A DNA stretch of 64,000 nucleotides from Trinickia fusca (GTDB lineage: Bacteria > Pseudomonadota > Gammaproteobacteria > Burkholderiales > Burkholderiaceae), in the NCBI RefSeq assembly GCF_003628145.1, contig NZ_RBZV01000002.1, positions 558,001-622,000 on the forward strand, read 5' to 3'. Position numbers and translations under genes: made by a program. Below are positions 35,815 to 44,432 of the stretch, piece after piece. How positions within the stretch are numbered: the first letter of the stretch is position 1; each line of letters opens with the position of its first letter. The notes below the pieces were generated by a model. It was not told the origin of the DNA, did not search any database, and worked only from the letters and a program-made list of their open reading frames with translations.

Positions 35815-36870
35815 TCAGCCGATCACCTGCCGCGCGATGGCGAGATACCGCTCAGCCGTGTCTTCGAGCGTCAAGCCGTCGAGCGGCCGCTGTGCACGCG
35901 GCTCGCTGAAGGCCGACGACAGTGCGCGTCCGTACCGTTCGATGTCGGAGGTATCGATGAGCCGCACGCTGGCAAACGTGCGTGCGAAGCTGAACGCGGC
36001 GATCGCGTTGGCGACGATCGGGATGCCAGATGCCAGCGCTTCGAGAAAGCCGACGCTATGCGCCTCGAAGCTCGAGGGCATGGCGAATACGCTCGACGCG
36101 GCGAGGATCTCGGCGACATTTGCCTGTGGTCCCTGGATGTCGACGCGCGACACGAGCCCGAGCTCGTTGGTCAACGCACGCAACGTCGCATGGTAGGCGC
36201 GGTCATCGACCACGCCGCAAAACAGCAGCCGCGCCTCGGGCTCATGCTCATGTTCGAGCACGTAACGGAACGCGCGTAGCGTAGCGAGCTGATTCTTTTC
36301 CTCGGTATAGCGGCCGATCTGCACGATGCGCCTCGCGCGCGACATGCCGGCCACGTGGCGAAAGCGCGCTGTATCGACGCCGTTCGGCACGACGACGAGC
36401 GAGGGGTGCAAGCCGATCGCGTTCACGTATTCGTCGACGTTCTTCTGCGACACGCCGATCACGGCCTTTGCGCGCAGCGACAGGATGCGCTCGGCGCGCA
36501 GCAACCGATTGTCCTGGAAGTCGTTGACACCCGAGTGCATGACCCAGACGATGGGCACGCGCACCGGCAGCGCGCGCACGTACAACGCCGGAATCGTGGC
36601 ATGCGCGAAGATCACGTCGGGCTTGAAGCGTCTGATCGCGCGATACAGAAACAGCAGCCGGCCGAGCTTCTCGTATCGATGCGCCGGGAATACGCAGGTC
36701 ACGCGATGGGCAGCGAGCTCGCCTGCCGCGAGCGCGAAATCGCCCTGCGCGGGCAGCAGCGACGCAATGCAGACGCTGTGTCCGCTTTGCTGGTGATCGA
36801 TGGCGATCCCTTTGACCACCATCTCGGCACCGGAAAGCCTCGGCGCGAGAATCAGCTGAAAAATCCGCAT
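35815..36870 (-). CDS. Family 4 glycosyltransferase (paralogue 1)
   Basis: This 351-residue GT-B enzyme has an N-terminal MRIFQLILAPRLSGAEMV acceptor-side motif, FAHATIPALYVRALP near residue 90, NGVDTARF near 165, and the donor-side E-x7-E region (SSFEAHSVGFLEALASGIP near 265). It is very similar along its length to the enzyme at 40463-41533, so the two arose by duplication. It stands alone, 4 kb from the rest of the polysaccharide locus. Sugar specificity is unknown. Confidence 0.9.
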   Translation of the reverse strand: MRIFQLILAPRLSGAEMVVKGIAIDHQQSGHSVCIASLLPAQGDFALAAGELAAHRVTCVFPAHRYEKLGRLLFLYRAIRRFKPDVIFAHATIPALYVRALPVRVPIVWVMHSGVNDFQDNRLLRAERILSLRAKAVIGVSQKNVDEYVNAIGLHPSLVVVPNGVDTARFRHVAGMSRARRIVQIGRYTEEKNQLATLRAFRYVLEHEHEPEARLLFCGVVDDRAYHATLRALTNELGLVSRVDIQGPQANVAEILAASSVFAMPSSFEAHSVGFLEALASGIPIVANAIAAFSFARTFASVRLIDTSDIERYGRALSSAFSEPRAQRPLDGLTLEDTAERYLAIARQVIG

Positions 36871-37177
36871 GGTGTCCTTCGGACGTCGAACGTGCTGGCG
36901 CTTCGGTCCTCGTTCGGTCCTCGTTCGGGCGGTCTCGGCCGCGCCCCTGCCCGCTCAAGGTAACGCCGTCAGGGGACCGCTCATCCGCCATTTTGTAGTA
37001 AGGTTCAGCCGCGCCACGTCATGAGCGTCGGCCATTGGCAGGGCAAGCGCCGAACCACTGGTTTTGCGACAATGACCCCACTTTCGCCGCCGGGTACGCG
37101 CCAAGCGCGGTCCGGCACCGCCCCTTTCCGGCTCACTTTGACAAGCGGTGCTTGACGCGGCCGCTCTTTATTGCGCC
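36871..37177. other. Divergent intergenic region, GT4 / TauE-like
   Basis: A 307-base gap between divergent genes. No gene, repeat or clear promoter pair is seen. Confidence 0.35.
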
Positions 37178-37966
37178 ATGCCCCTGCCCCATATCGATCT
37201 CATGTATTCGGCGTCCGGTCTCGGCGTCGGCTTCCTTGTCGGTCTGACGGGCGTCGGTGGCGGCTCGCTGATGACGCCGTTGCTCGTGCTGCTGTTCGGC
37301 GTGCATCCGGCCACGGCCGTCGGCACGGACCTGCTGTACGCAGCCGTCACGAAAGCGACGGGCACGCTCGTGCATGGACTGAAAGGTTCGGTGCAATGGC
37401 GTATCACTGGGCGCCTCGCCATGGGCAGCGTGCCGGCGGCCGCGCTGACGTTATGGCTGCTGCATCGCTATGGCCTGCACACGGAGCGCAGCATGGCGTT
37501 CCTGCAGCACGTGCTCGGCGCCGCACTGCTCGTCACCTCGCTGGCGCTGCTGTTTCGCCCGCAGCTGGCCCTGCTGGCCGCCCGCGCGCCACGCACGCTG
37601 TCGTCGACGCAGACAGCGCTGCTGACCACCCTCACGGGCGTCGTGCTCGGGGTGCTCGTCTCGTTGACGTCGGTCGGAGCCGGGGCAATCGGCGTCACCG
37701 TCCTGCTGTTGCTGTATCCGCTGCTGCCGATCTCGCGCATCGTCGGCTCCGACATCGCCCATGCGGTGCCGCTCACGCTCGTCGCCGGTATCGGGCACTG
37801 GCTGCTCGGCTCGGTCGACTTGAGCTTGCTGCTGTCGCTGCTGATCGGCTCGCTGCCCGGCATCATGATCGGCAGCCATCTGTCGACACGCTCGCCCGAA
37901 GCGCTGCTGCGCAATCTGCTCGCGGGCGCGCTCGTGCTCGTCGGCGCTCGGCTCGTGTGGACTTGA
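37178..37966 (+). CDS. TauE/SafE family sulfite/anion exporter
   Basis: This 262-residue protein has eight hydrophobic segments and the duplicated TauE/SafE motif: GLTGVGGGSLMTPLLVLLFG near residues 20-40 and SLTSVGAGAIGVTVLLLLYP near 163-183. The family exports sulfite, sulfoacetate or similar anions. ATG 37178 gives the family-typical start. Its link to the polysaccharide locus, within which it lies, is not obvious. Confidence 0.9.
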   Translation: MPLPHIDLMYSASGLGVGFLVGLTGVGGGSLMTPLLVLLFGVHPATAVGTDLLYAAVTKATGTLVHGLKGSVQWRITGRLAMGSVPAAALTLWLLHRYGLHTERSMAFLQHVLGAALLVTSLALLFRPQLALLAARAPRTLSSTQTALLTTLTGVVLGVLVSLTSVGAGAIGVTVLLLLYPLLPISRIVGSDIAHAVPLTLVAGIGHWLLGSVDLSLLLSLLIGSLPGIMIGSHLSTRSPEALLRNLLAGALVLVGARLVWT

Positions 37967-38010
37967 AGGAGTCCGTGCCCGAGGCCCGACCAGGCCTGAC
38001 TCAATGAAAA

Positions 38011-38044
38011 CCGCCCGCTTTCCAGTGCATCGCAAAGCGGGCGG
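38011..38044. terminator. Hairpin between convergent genes
   Basis: A perfect 11-bp stem (CCGCCCGCTTT at 38011-38021, AAAGCGGGCGG at 38034-38044) with a 12-base loop separates the TauE-like and S10-peptidase genes. An A-run precedes it, giving a T-run on the minus strand. Confidence 0.65.
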
Positions 38045-38100
38045 GATGGTGCGACCGGGTATCACGCCGGCTCGATGCCGGCGTGTGCGCGGCTAGCTCA

Positions 38101-39849
38101 TCACTTCGAGGGCCGTTGCAGCTTCAGCACGCGCATCATGGCCGAACGGTTGGCCATCACACCGTCGTAGAACGAACCGAGGTCGGCCTTCATCGCCGTA
38201 CGCGACGGGTTGTCGAGATAGATCATGTGACCCGACGGGTAACGCTTCGTCGTGATGTTGTTCTGCAGCGACGGATCGACCGGCATGCTCGCCAGCGTCA
38301 GTGCCGTCTGGAAGAACGGCGTGACCGCATCGAAGTAGCCATTGGCCGAGAACACCTTCAGGTCCGGGTTCAGCGTCATCGTGGCCGCCAGGTCGCCCGC
38401 CGTGTAGAGCGTATTGCCACCGCCCCGCGCCGCGCCCGTCGGATCGACGTGGCTGAAGTCCCAGTTGTTGAAGACCTGATCGTTCAGATCCACGAACGAC
38501 GACGTCGACGTGTACTTGAGCTGGTTGTGCAGATAGTCGTTCCACTCTGTCGTATAGACACCGGCCACGTTCGTGATCGACGGATCGTTGCTCCCTGCGT
38601 CGGGCAGGATGAACGGACCGATGCCCGTGTTGATCGACGTGGCGCGGCCGTCATACTGACCAATCGCCGTGCCCGGTACCAGCTGGCCGAAGAAGTTGCC
38701 GAAGGCCGCCGGGTTGCCGTAGTCCTGAATCATCGTGACCGGATCGATGCCGATGTACTGCTGCATCTGCATCGCGACCGGAAGCGACATGTTCAGGCGC
38801 ACGTTCACGAGGCCGCCGTCTTGCGGGTTCGGCGCTTGCGCGAGCGGCATCAGCGTCGTCGTCGCGTAGTTCATCGCCTGCTGCACGTACGAAGCGAGAT
38901 CCGCCGGCGGCGGCGTCACGCCCGTCTTGTTGTAGTAGAACGCGTCGGCGGCGAGCGTCGGGAACAGACCGATTGCGCTGGCGGAGTTCGAATAGTCGAG
39001 AATCGACGACTGCAGCGTGATCCCGTTCAGCTCGACGCCATCTTCATGCAGCACCCACGAGAGGACGGCGCTGCGCGCGGTGCCGTACGATTCACCGAAC
39101 AGGAACTTCGGCGAATTCCAGCGGTTGTAAAGCGACAGATAACGCTGGATGAAGCGGTCGATCGAGTGCGCATCCTGATCCACGCCCCAGAAGTCCTTGT
39201 TCTTATAGGGGTTGACCGCCACCGAATAGCCGGTGCCGACCGGATTGATGAACACGAGATCCGAGCGGTCGAGCAGGCTGTCGGGGTTGTCGAGCAGCTG
39301 GTACGGCGCGGGCGGCGTGAAGTTCGGGAACGACGACTGAATCCGCTTCGGCCCGAACGAGCCAAGCAGCAGATAGACCGCGGACGAGCCCGGGCCGCCG
39401 TTATAGAAGAAGGTCACGGGCCGCGGCTTGCTCGGGTCCGGATTGTCCATCGTGTACGACACGTAGAACATCTTCGCGTTGGGCTTGGACGTCGACGCGT
39501 CGATCGTCAAGAGGTGACCCGCGCGGGCCGTGTACGAGATGTTCTGGCCATTGATCGTCACGTTGTGATGCGTGACGGCGGCCTGCTCGGTCATGTCGAT
39601 CGTGTTGTCGTTCGGCCCCGTGCCGTAGACCGTGTTGTCGTTGAGCGGCTGATCAGGCGGCGGCGCGGCTTGGGTCGACGGCGGCGTGGACGAGGCCAGA
39701 TTGGCCGCTGAGCCGGTCGCGGCCGACGAGTCGCTGCCGCCCCCGCACCCGACGAGCAGCACGGCGGAAACGGCTGCGGCGACAAGCGGGGTCCAGAGGC
39801 TTGTCGAGCGCACTGCCGCATCCTTTTTCAATAACGCGAGTTTCTTCAT
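38101..39849 (-). CDS. S10-family serine carboxypeptidase-like lipoprotein
   Basis: This 582-residue protein has a lipoprotein signal (hydrophobic stretch, then LLVGCGGG near residue 35) and a serine-carboxypeptidase fold. The family signature FFYNGGPGSSAVY is near residue 147, the active serine in FGESYGTAR near 250, the aspartate in ANGYFDAVTPF near 500 and the histidine in YPSGHMIYLD near 550, so a full triad is present. Such proteins are rare within polysaccharide loci. It could act on cell-surface peptides or amide-linked groups. ATG 39849 is chosen; an earlier start at 39879 adds 10 residues. Confidence 0.9.
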   Translation of the reverse strand: MKKLALLKKDAAVRSTSLWTPLVAAAVSAVLLVGCGGGSDSSAATGSAANLASSTPPSTQAAPPPDQPLNDNTVYGTGPNDNTIDMTEQAAVTHHNVTINGQNISYTARAGHLLTIDASTSKPNAKMFYVSYTMDNPDPSKPRPVTFFYNGGPGSSAVYLLLGSFGPKRIQSSFPNFTPPAPYQLLDNPDSLLDRSDLVFINPVGTGYSVAVNPYKNKDFWGVDQDAHSIDRFIQRYLSLYNRWNSPKFLFGESYGTARSAVLSWVLHEDGVELNGITLQSSILDYSNSASAIGLFPTLAADAFYYNKTGVTPPPADLASYVQQAMNYATTTLMPLAQAPNPQDGGLVNVRLNMSLPVAMQMQQYIGIDPVTMIQDYGNPAAFGNFFGQLVPGTAIGQYDGRATSINTGIGPFILPDAGSNDPSITNVAGVYTTEWNDYLHNQLKYTSTSSFVDLNDQVFNNWDFSHVDPTGAARGGGNTLYTAGDLAATMTLNPDLKVFSANGYFDAVTPFFQTALTLASMPVDPSLQNNITTKRYPSGHMIYLDNPSRTAMKADLGSFYDGVMANRSAMMRVLKLQRPSK

Positions 39850-40462
39850 GATTGTTATCGCCTTGATGAAAAGCACCATGAAATACCACCGCCCGAAACC
39901 ATTCGTTCCCGGCGACTCCTGGCATTCTCAGCGCCGATTCCGCTAAAAAAATCGACACCGTAATGCATTCTTTTACCCGTCGGGTTTTGGCGGGCAATCA
40001 CTCAAATCAATATCGAAAGACAAAAGATAACCAGCGGTGCTTTTAAAGCCCCGTTATTCGTTTGAAAGCGAGCCGATAAACCGCGGACAAGCGAATCCAC
40101 GCGCCTCGCCTGGCCGGCGCGACGTCAGAACGATCGACAGCCACACCCCATCGCGTCAAGCGACAGGGTCGAGCCGACTCACCGAGCGCCCCGAATTTCC
40201 ACGAGAAAAATATTTAAAAAAAGGAAAAATAATGATTCACCCGCACTCCTCCTTGTCGCGCGCAGCGCACGGCATTTCCGTGGCCACGACTTATCAATTC
40301 AAAAGCGGAACGCGTGAATACTATGAGTTGCCAAATATTCAGTAAAGAGAAATTTAGTGACGCCAATGACGGAACTGTCAGGACGGAATGCGCATATATC
40401 GCGTCGCCGGTGCGCGAGGCCCGGATCGAAATGCGTGCGCGGCAAGATGGGGGCGTCGGCTT
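39850..40462. other. AT-rich intergenic region with possible small gene
   Basis: This 613-base gap is clearly richer in A and T than its neighbours. It contains a strong Shine-Dalgarno (AAAGGAAAAAT) ahead of ATG 40232, which opens a 37-codon plus-strand frame ending near 40345. The product (starting MIHPHSSLSRAAHGISVATT) matches nothing I know. The rest holds no recognisable gene. AT-rich DNA at such a place often binds H-NS/MvaT-type silencers. Confidence 0.4.
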
Positions 40463-41533
40463 TCAGGACAGGCTACGTGCCTGCGCGACCTGGCGGGCGA
40501 CGGCCAGATAGCGCTCGGCCGAATCCTGCAGGGTGAGCCCGGTCAGCTCGCGCGCCGTACGGCGCTCGGCCAGGGCGGCCCGTAGCGCGAGCGCATAGGT
40601 GCGCGTGTCATTCGTGTCGACGAGCTGCACGCCCGGAAAGTCCTTCGCGAACGCGAACGGCGCGATGGTGCTCGCGACGACGGGAATGCCTGACGCGAGC
40701 GCCTCGAGAAACGCGATGCTGTGCCCTTCCGAATGGGACGGCATGGCGAACGCGCTCGCTTGCGCGAGCACCTGCGAGACGTCGGCGCGCGGCCCTTGCA
40801 CGAACACATGGCCGGAGAGCCCAAGCTCGCTGGCGAGCGCGACGACGGCCGCATGGTAGTCAGGATCCTCGATCACGCCGCACAGCACGAGCTGCGCATC
40901 GGGCACTTCGCGCACGACGTCGGCGAAGGCGCGCACGGTTTGCAGTTGATTCTTGACCGACGTATAACGGCCGATCTGTACGATGCGTGGCGCCTGCTGC
41001 GCATCGGGCTGCGTGGTGTGCACAAAGCGCGCAGGGTCGACGCCGTTCGGGATCACGATCATCATCGGATGCTGGCCGACAGTGGCGACGTAGTCCTCGA
41101 CGTTGGCCTGCGACACGCCGACGACGGCTCGCGCACGCGTCGATAGCAACCGCTCGACGCGGCGGAACAAGCCGCGCTTGAAATCGTTGGTGGCGGAATG
41201 CATGACATAGACGATCGGCACGCCGAGCGGCAGCGCACGAGCATAGAACGCGGGAATCGTCGCATGAGCGAATACGACGTCGGGCTGCGCGCCGCGTATC
41301 GCCTGATACAGATGCCACAGTTTCCCGGCCATGCCGCGGGGCCTGCCCGGAAAGCGGCACAGCACGTCGTCGTGCGTGAGCTCGCTGCGCAATGGCGCAA
41401 AGTCATCGTGCTCGGGTAGCAGCGACGTCATGAACACCGAATGGCCTTGCCTGCGTTGATGGACGGCCAAGTCTTTCGCGAGCACTTCGGCGCCCGACAG
41501 ACGCGGGGCCAGCACCAGATGAAGAATGCGCAT
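40463..41533 (-). CDS. Family 4 glycosyltransferase (paralogue 2)
   Basis: This 356-residue GT-B enzyme has MRILHLVLAPRLSGAEVL at the start, FAHATIPAFYARALP near residue 90, NGVDPARF near 165 and the E-x7-E region PSHSEGHSIAFLEALASGIP near 265-284. It is a close paralogue of the enzyme at 35815-36870. Its ATG overlaps the stop of the flippase gene by one base (TGATG), so it belongs to the polysaccharide operon. Donor and acceptor are unknown. Confidence 0.92.
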   Translation of the reverse strand: MRILHLVLAPRLSGAEVLAKDLAVHQRRQGHSVFMTSLLPEHDDFAPLRSELTHDDVLCRFPGRPRGMAGKLWHLYQAIRGAQPDVVFAHATIPAFYARALPLGVPIVYVMHSATNDFKRGLFRRVERLLSTRARAVVGVSQANVEDYVATVGQHPMMIVIPNGVDPARFVHTTQPDAQQAPRIVQIGRYTSVKNQLQTVRAFADVVREVPDAQLVLCGVIEDPDYHAAVVALASELGLSGHVFVQGPRADVSQVLAQASAFAMPSHSEGHSIAFLEALASGIPVVASTIAPFAFAKDFPGVQLVDTNDTRTYALALRAALAERRTARELTGLTLQDSAERYLAVARQVAQARSLS

Positions 41534-42750
41534 CAGCGGGCCTTTACGGTTCGGAGAAGCATCCACAGCATGGCCGTGCCAAGTCCTGCGGTCATGCACC
41601 AGGCGATGCCGGTCACGCCGTGGAAATGCATGGCGGGTGGCACGACGCTGAAGAGCACGACGACCTGCATGATGGATGCTTGTGCGGCGGTGCGAGCATC
41701 GCCACGCGCGCGCAGATAGGCCACGAGAACCGCGATCAGCGCGCCGAGCGCCATGTTCACGACGAAGATGCGAAACAGCGGCACGGCCGGCATCCATTGC
41801 GGACCGAGCACGAGCGCGAACAGCGGCTCGGCGATCAGGCGCAGCACGAAGACGATCACCACGAGCCCCGCCGCCGCGATCGCGAGATACAGTTTGAACA
41901 GACGTGCGGCATGGCGCGCATCGTTGCGATGATGCGCGGCGAAGGTCGGAAACAGATACTGCGACATGGCGATCGCGGCATCGGCGAGCAGCATCTGCGC
42001 AAGGCGCGAGGACATCTGATAGGCCCCGAGCTGCGCAGGGCCAAGCATCTTGCCGACGACGATCTTGTCGAATTGATTCAGCACGAGATTGACGACGCTG
42101 CTCGCCCAGATCCAGCGTGAAAAGCCGATGTAATGACCGATGCCGGACCAGCGCAGCGCCAGTGGCGGGCGCGGCCTCATCGTGACCCAGGTCAGCGTGC
42201 TCTTGAGCGCTTCGCCCAGCGTCATGCCGATCAGCACCGAATAAGCGCCCGCGCCCGTGAGCGCGAGCGTGATCCCGACGCTGCAGTCGGCCAAGGCTGC
42301 AGCAATCTCGACGGCTGCAATATGTTGAAAGCGCCGCTCGCGCTGCACGACGAAATACGTCGGCGAGGCGATGCCGCGCATGAGCGGCAACAGCGCCGCC
42401 AATTGCAGCAACAGCAGCCCACCGTCGAGATGAAACTGGCTCGCCATCAACGGCGCGAGCGCGACGAGCAGCAACGCGACGAACACGCCTCGCGCGAGCA
42501 GCGTCGTCCAGACCGCGCCGAGCTCGCTGCGTGTGGGCATCTCACGGCCCTGAATCACGGCCTGCGCGAGCCCTGTGTCCGACAGCGCCTCGGCGATCGC
42601 GACCGCCAACAGCGCCACGCTCACGCGGCCGATCGCGATCGGCCCGAGAATGCGCCCGATCGCAAGAAACTTAACGGCGACGAGCCCCCGCACGGCCACC
42701 TGCTGCAACAGTACCCAGGTCGCGGCGCTCGGGCTCAAGCCTGCGCGCAT
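41533..42750 (-). CDS. Wzx-type polysaccharide flippase
   Basis: This 405-residue protein has about 12 hydrophobic segments and the Wzx/MOP pattern near its start (WVLLQQVAVRGLVAVKFLAIGRILGP, read in parts near residues 11-36) with TGLAQAVIQGREMP near 60. It should move undecaprenyl-linked repeat units across the inner membrane. ATG 42750 is chosen because the first helix then begins about 10 residues in; upstream in-frame GTG codons could add up to 20 residues. It is coupled to the following GT4 gene. Confidence 0.88.
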   Translation of the reverse strand: MRAGLSPSAATWVLLQQVAVRGLVAVKFLAIGRILGPIAIGRVSVALLAVAIAEALSDTGLAQAVIQGREMPTRSELGAVWTTLLARGVFVALLLVALAPLMASQFHLDGGLLLLQLAALLPLMRGIASPTYFVVQRERRFQHIAAVEIAAALADCSVGITLALTGAGAYSVLIGMTLGEALKSTLTWVTMRPRPPLALRWSGIGHYIGFSRWIWASSVVNLVLNQFDKIVVGKMLGPAQLGAYQMSSRLAQMLLADAAIAMSQYLFPTFAAHHRNDARHAARLFKLYLAIAAAGLVVIVFVLRLIAEPLFALVLGPQWMPAVPLFRIFVVNMALGALIAVLVAYLRARGDARTAAQASIMQVVVLFSVVPPAMHFHGVTGIAWCMTAGLGTAMLWMLLRTVKAR

Positions 42751-43040
42751 CGACGATGCCGCAAACCTGACCGATCTCACTCTGTTGCCCCACAATGTAC
42801 TCACGTTGGCCGATTCGACTGCAATGGAACGAACAAAGTACCCTGTCGACGGCAGCTGGAGGCGCCATCTAGTAGTTCCGTTCCGCCAGCGGCCACGCGC
42901 CACCGGCAGCGCATCCCTCGCTGTTTTCCGCCACCGCACGCGGCAAATTGGCGGCTGCCGCGCGGACGACGGTGCTAGTGTTGACGACGTCGATCATTGC
43001 CACCCTTGCGGCCGCGCTGCTTGCCGCCGCTGCCGACACG

Positions 43041-44360
43041 ATGGCCAACGCGATTTCTTCCATTTCCGCTGTTGCACGAGCCGCTCCTGACGCCCTCCCG
43101 AACGCCGCCGCGCAAGCGAGCGCCGCAGTGCAGGTGCGCGAATGCGTGCTGATCGTCGAGCCCAACTTCACGGGCCATCGCTGGCGCTACGCGCAATGGG
43201 CCGCCGAGGCATTCATCGAAGCCGGTTATGCATGCCTGATCGTCACCGAATCGTGCAACGAGGACCACCGCCTCGCGCGCAAAATTACGCAAGCGAACCG
43301 CGCCGAGCTCGAGATCGCGTTCATCGATCCGCCGGCGCCGCGGCGCGCCGGCCTCGCCATGCTCGAGCGCATTCCGTACCTGCGCTATCACCGCTACTTT
43401 CACCACGCGTACGAGCTCGTGAACGCGTTTCAGCCGGTCGCGCGCGTCGTCGTACCGTACGTCGATTACTTTCTGTACGCGCTGCCGTTTCTGGGCTCGC
43501 CGTTCGGCATGACGCCGTGGATCGGCATCACGATGCGCTCGACCTTCCATCACCGCAAGGTCGGTGTCAAAGCTCCGGCCCGTCCGGTCGTGAATGCGAT
43601 CAAGTCCTGCCTGTTTCGCCAGGCCGTACAGGTGCGCGGCATGCGGACAATGCTATCGATCGACCCGACGCTGCCCGAGTGGAGCATACGATGGCTCGGC
43701 AAGCGCGCCGCCGAAGTCGCTTATCTGGCCGACCCTTTTCCCGACGCGCACGCCGACGATCCCGCGCAAGCGCGCGCACGGCTCGGCTTGGGGACGGGAC
43801 GCCTGCTGCTCGTGTACGGCTCGATCACCGCACGCAAAGGCATTCGTGAACTCGTCGCGGCGCTGGAACAGATGCCCGATGCGCCGACGCTCGTCGTAGC
43901 CGGCGAGCAGGACACCGATACGCGTGAGTTCCTCTTCGCGCATCGCGCACGCCTGAATCCCCCACCCGTGATGCTCGATATGTTCGTCACGAACGAGATG
44001 GAGCACGATCTGTTTTCGGCGTGCGACGTCGTATGGCTAGGCTACAAGGGGCACTACGGCATGAGCGGCGTGCTCGTGCAGGCCTATCGCTTCGGCAAAC
44101 CCGTCATCGCGACGGCCGAGGGCCTGATCGGCTGGTTCTGCTACGGCAGTCAACTCGGGCCGTTGCTCGACGACCTTGCGCCGCAGACGATCGAGCGCGC
44201 CATCGACGCTGTGTTCACGCAGGCGCCTGAGCAGGCACAACACAGCGCCGATACCGACTCGCAAACGCAGCAAGACCGGCACGCCCGCCTGCTCGAGCGC
44301 AACACGCTCGTGCAATTCAAGCGCACGCTGCGCGAGGCGTTCGATGACGACGCGCGTTAA
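43041..44360 (+). CDS. Putative glycosyltransferase
   Basis: This 439-residue protein has a Rossmann-like start (VLIVEPNFTGHRWRYAQWAAE near residue 37) and a GT-B-like C-terminal half (LLLVYGSITARKGIRELVAAL near 255, then YGMSGVLVQAYRFGKPVIAT near 340). It resembles GT4 enzymes but lacks a clean E-x7-E motif. An upstream TTG at 42948 would extend it by 31 residues through a hydrophobic stretch; ATG 43041 is preferred. It is divergent from the flippase gene and convergent with the acyltransferase gene. Confidence 0.75.
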   Translation: MANAISSISAVARAAPDALPNAAAQASAAVQVRECVLIVEPNFTGHRWRYAQWAAEAFIEAGYACLIVTESCNEDHRLARKITQANRAELEIAFIDPPAPRRAGLAMLERIPYLRYHRYFHHAYELVNAFQPVARVVVPYVDYFLYALPFLGSPFGMTPWIGITMRSTFHHRKVGVKAPARPVVNAIKSCLFRQAVQVRGMRTMLSIDPTLPEWSIRWLGKRAAEVAYLADPFPDAHADDPAQARARLGLGTGRLLLVYGSITARKGIRELVAALEQMPDAPTLVVAGEQDTDTREFLFAHRARLNPPPVMLDMFVTNEMEHDLFSACDVVWLGYKGHYGMSGVLVQAYRFGKPVIATAEGLIGWFCYGSQLGPLLDDLAPQTIERAIDAVFTQAPEQAQHSADTDSQTQQDRHARLLERNTLVQFKRTLREAFDDDAR

Positions 44361-44432
44361 AGGCGAGCTTCTTTAGCTAGGAATGAGTCGGTGGGCGACA
44401 AAAGTGCACCGGCAGGACTGCCGACGAGCCAG

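Noticed and set aside
38083..39711. A 542-codon plus-strand frame opposite the S10 peptidase gene
   Set aside because: It lies wholly antisense to a gene with clear motifs and its product is a low-complexity arginine/valine sequence.
40037..40345. A 102-codon frame in the AT-rich gap
   Set aside because: No ribosome-binding site at its start and no codon bias; only the internal ATG 40232 has a good Shine-Dalgarno, mentioned separately with low confidence.
42948..43040. Extended N-terminus of the glycosyltransferase at 43041 as a membrane anchor
   Set aside because: It needs a TTG start without ribosome-binding site; the hydrophobic stretch is alanine-rich and may be chance.
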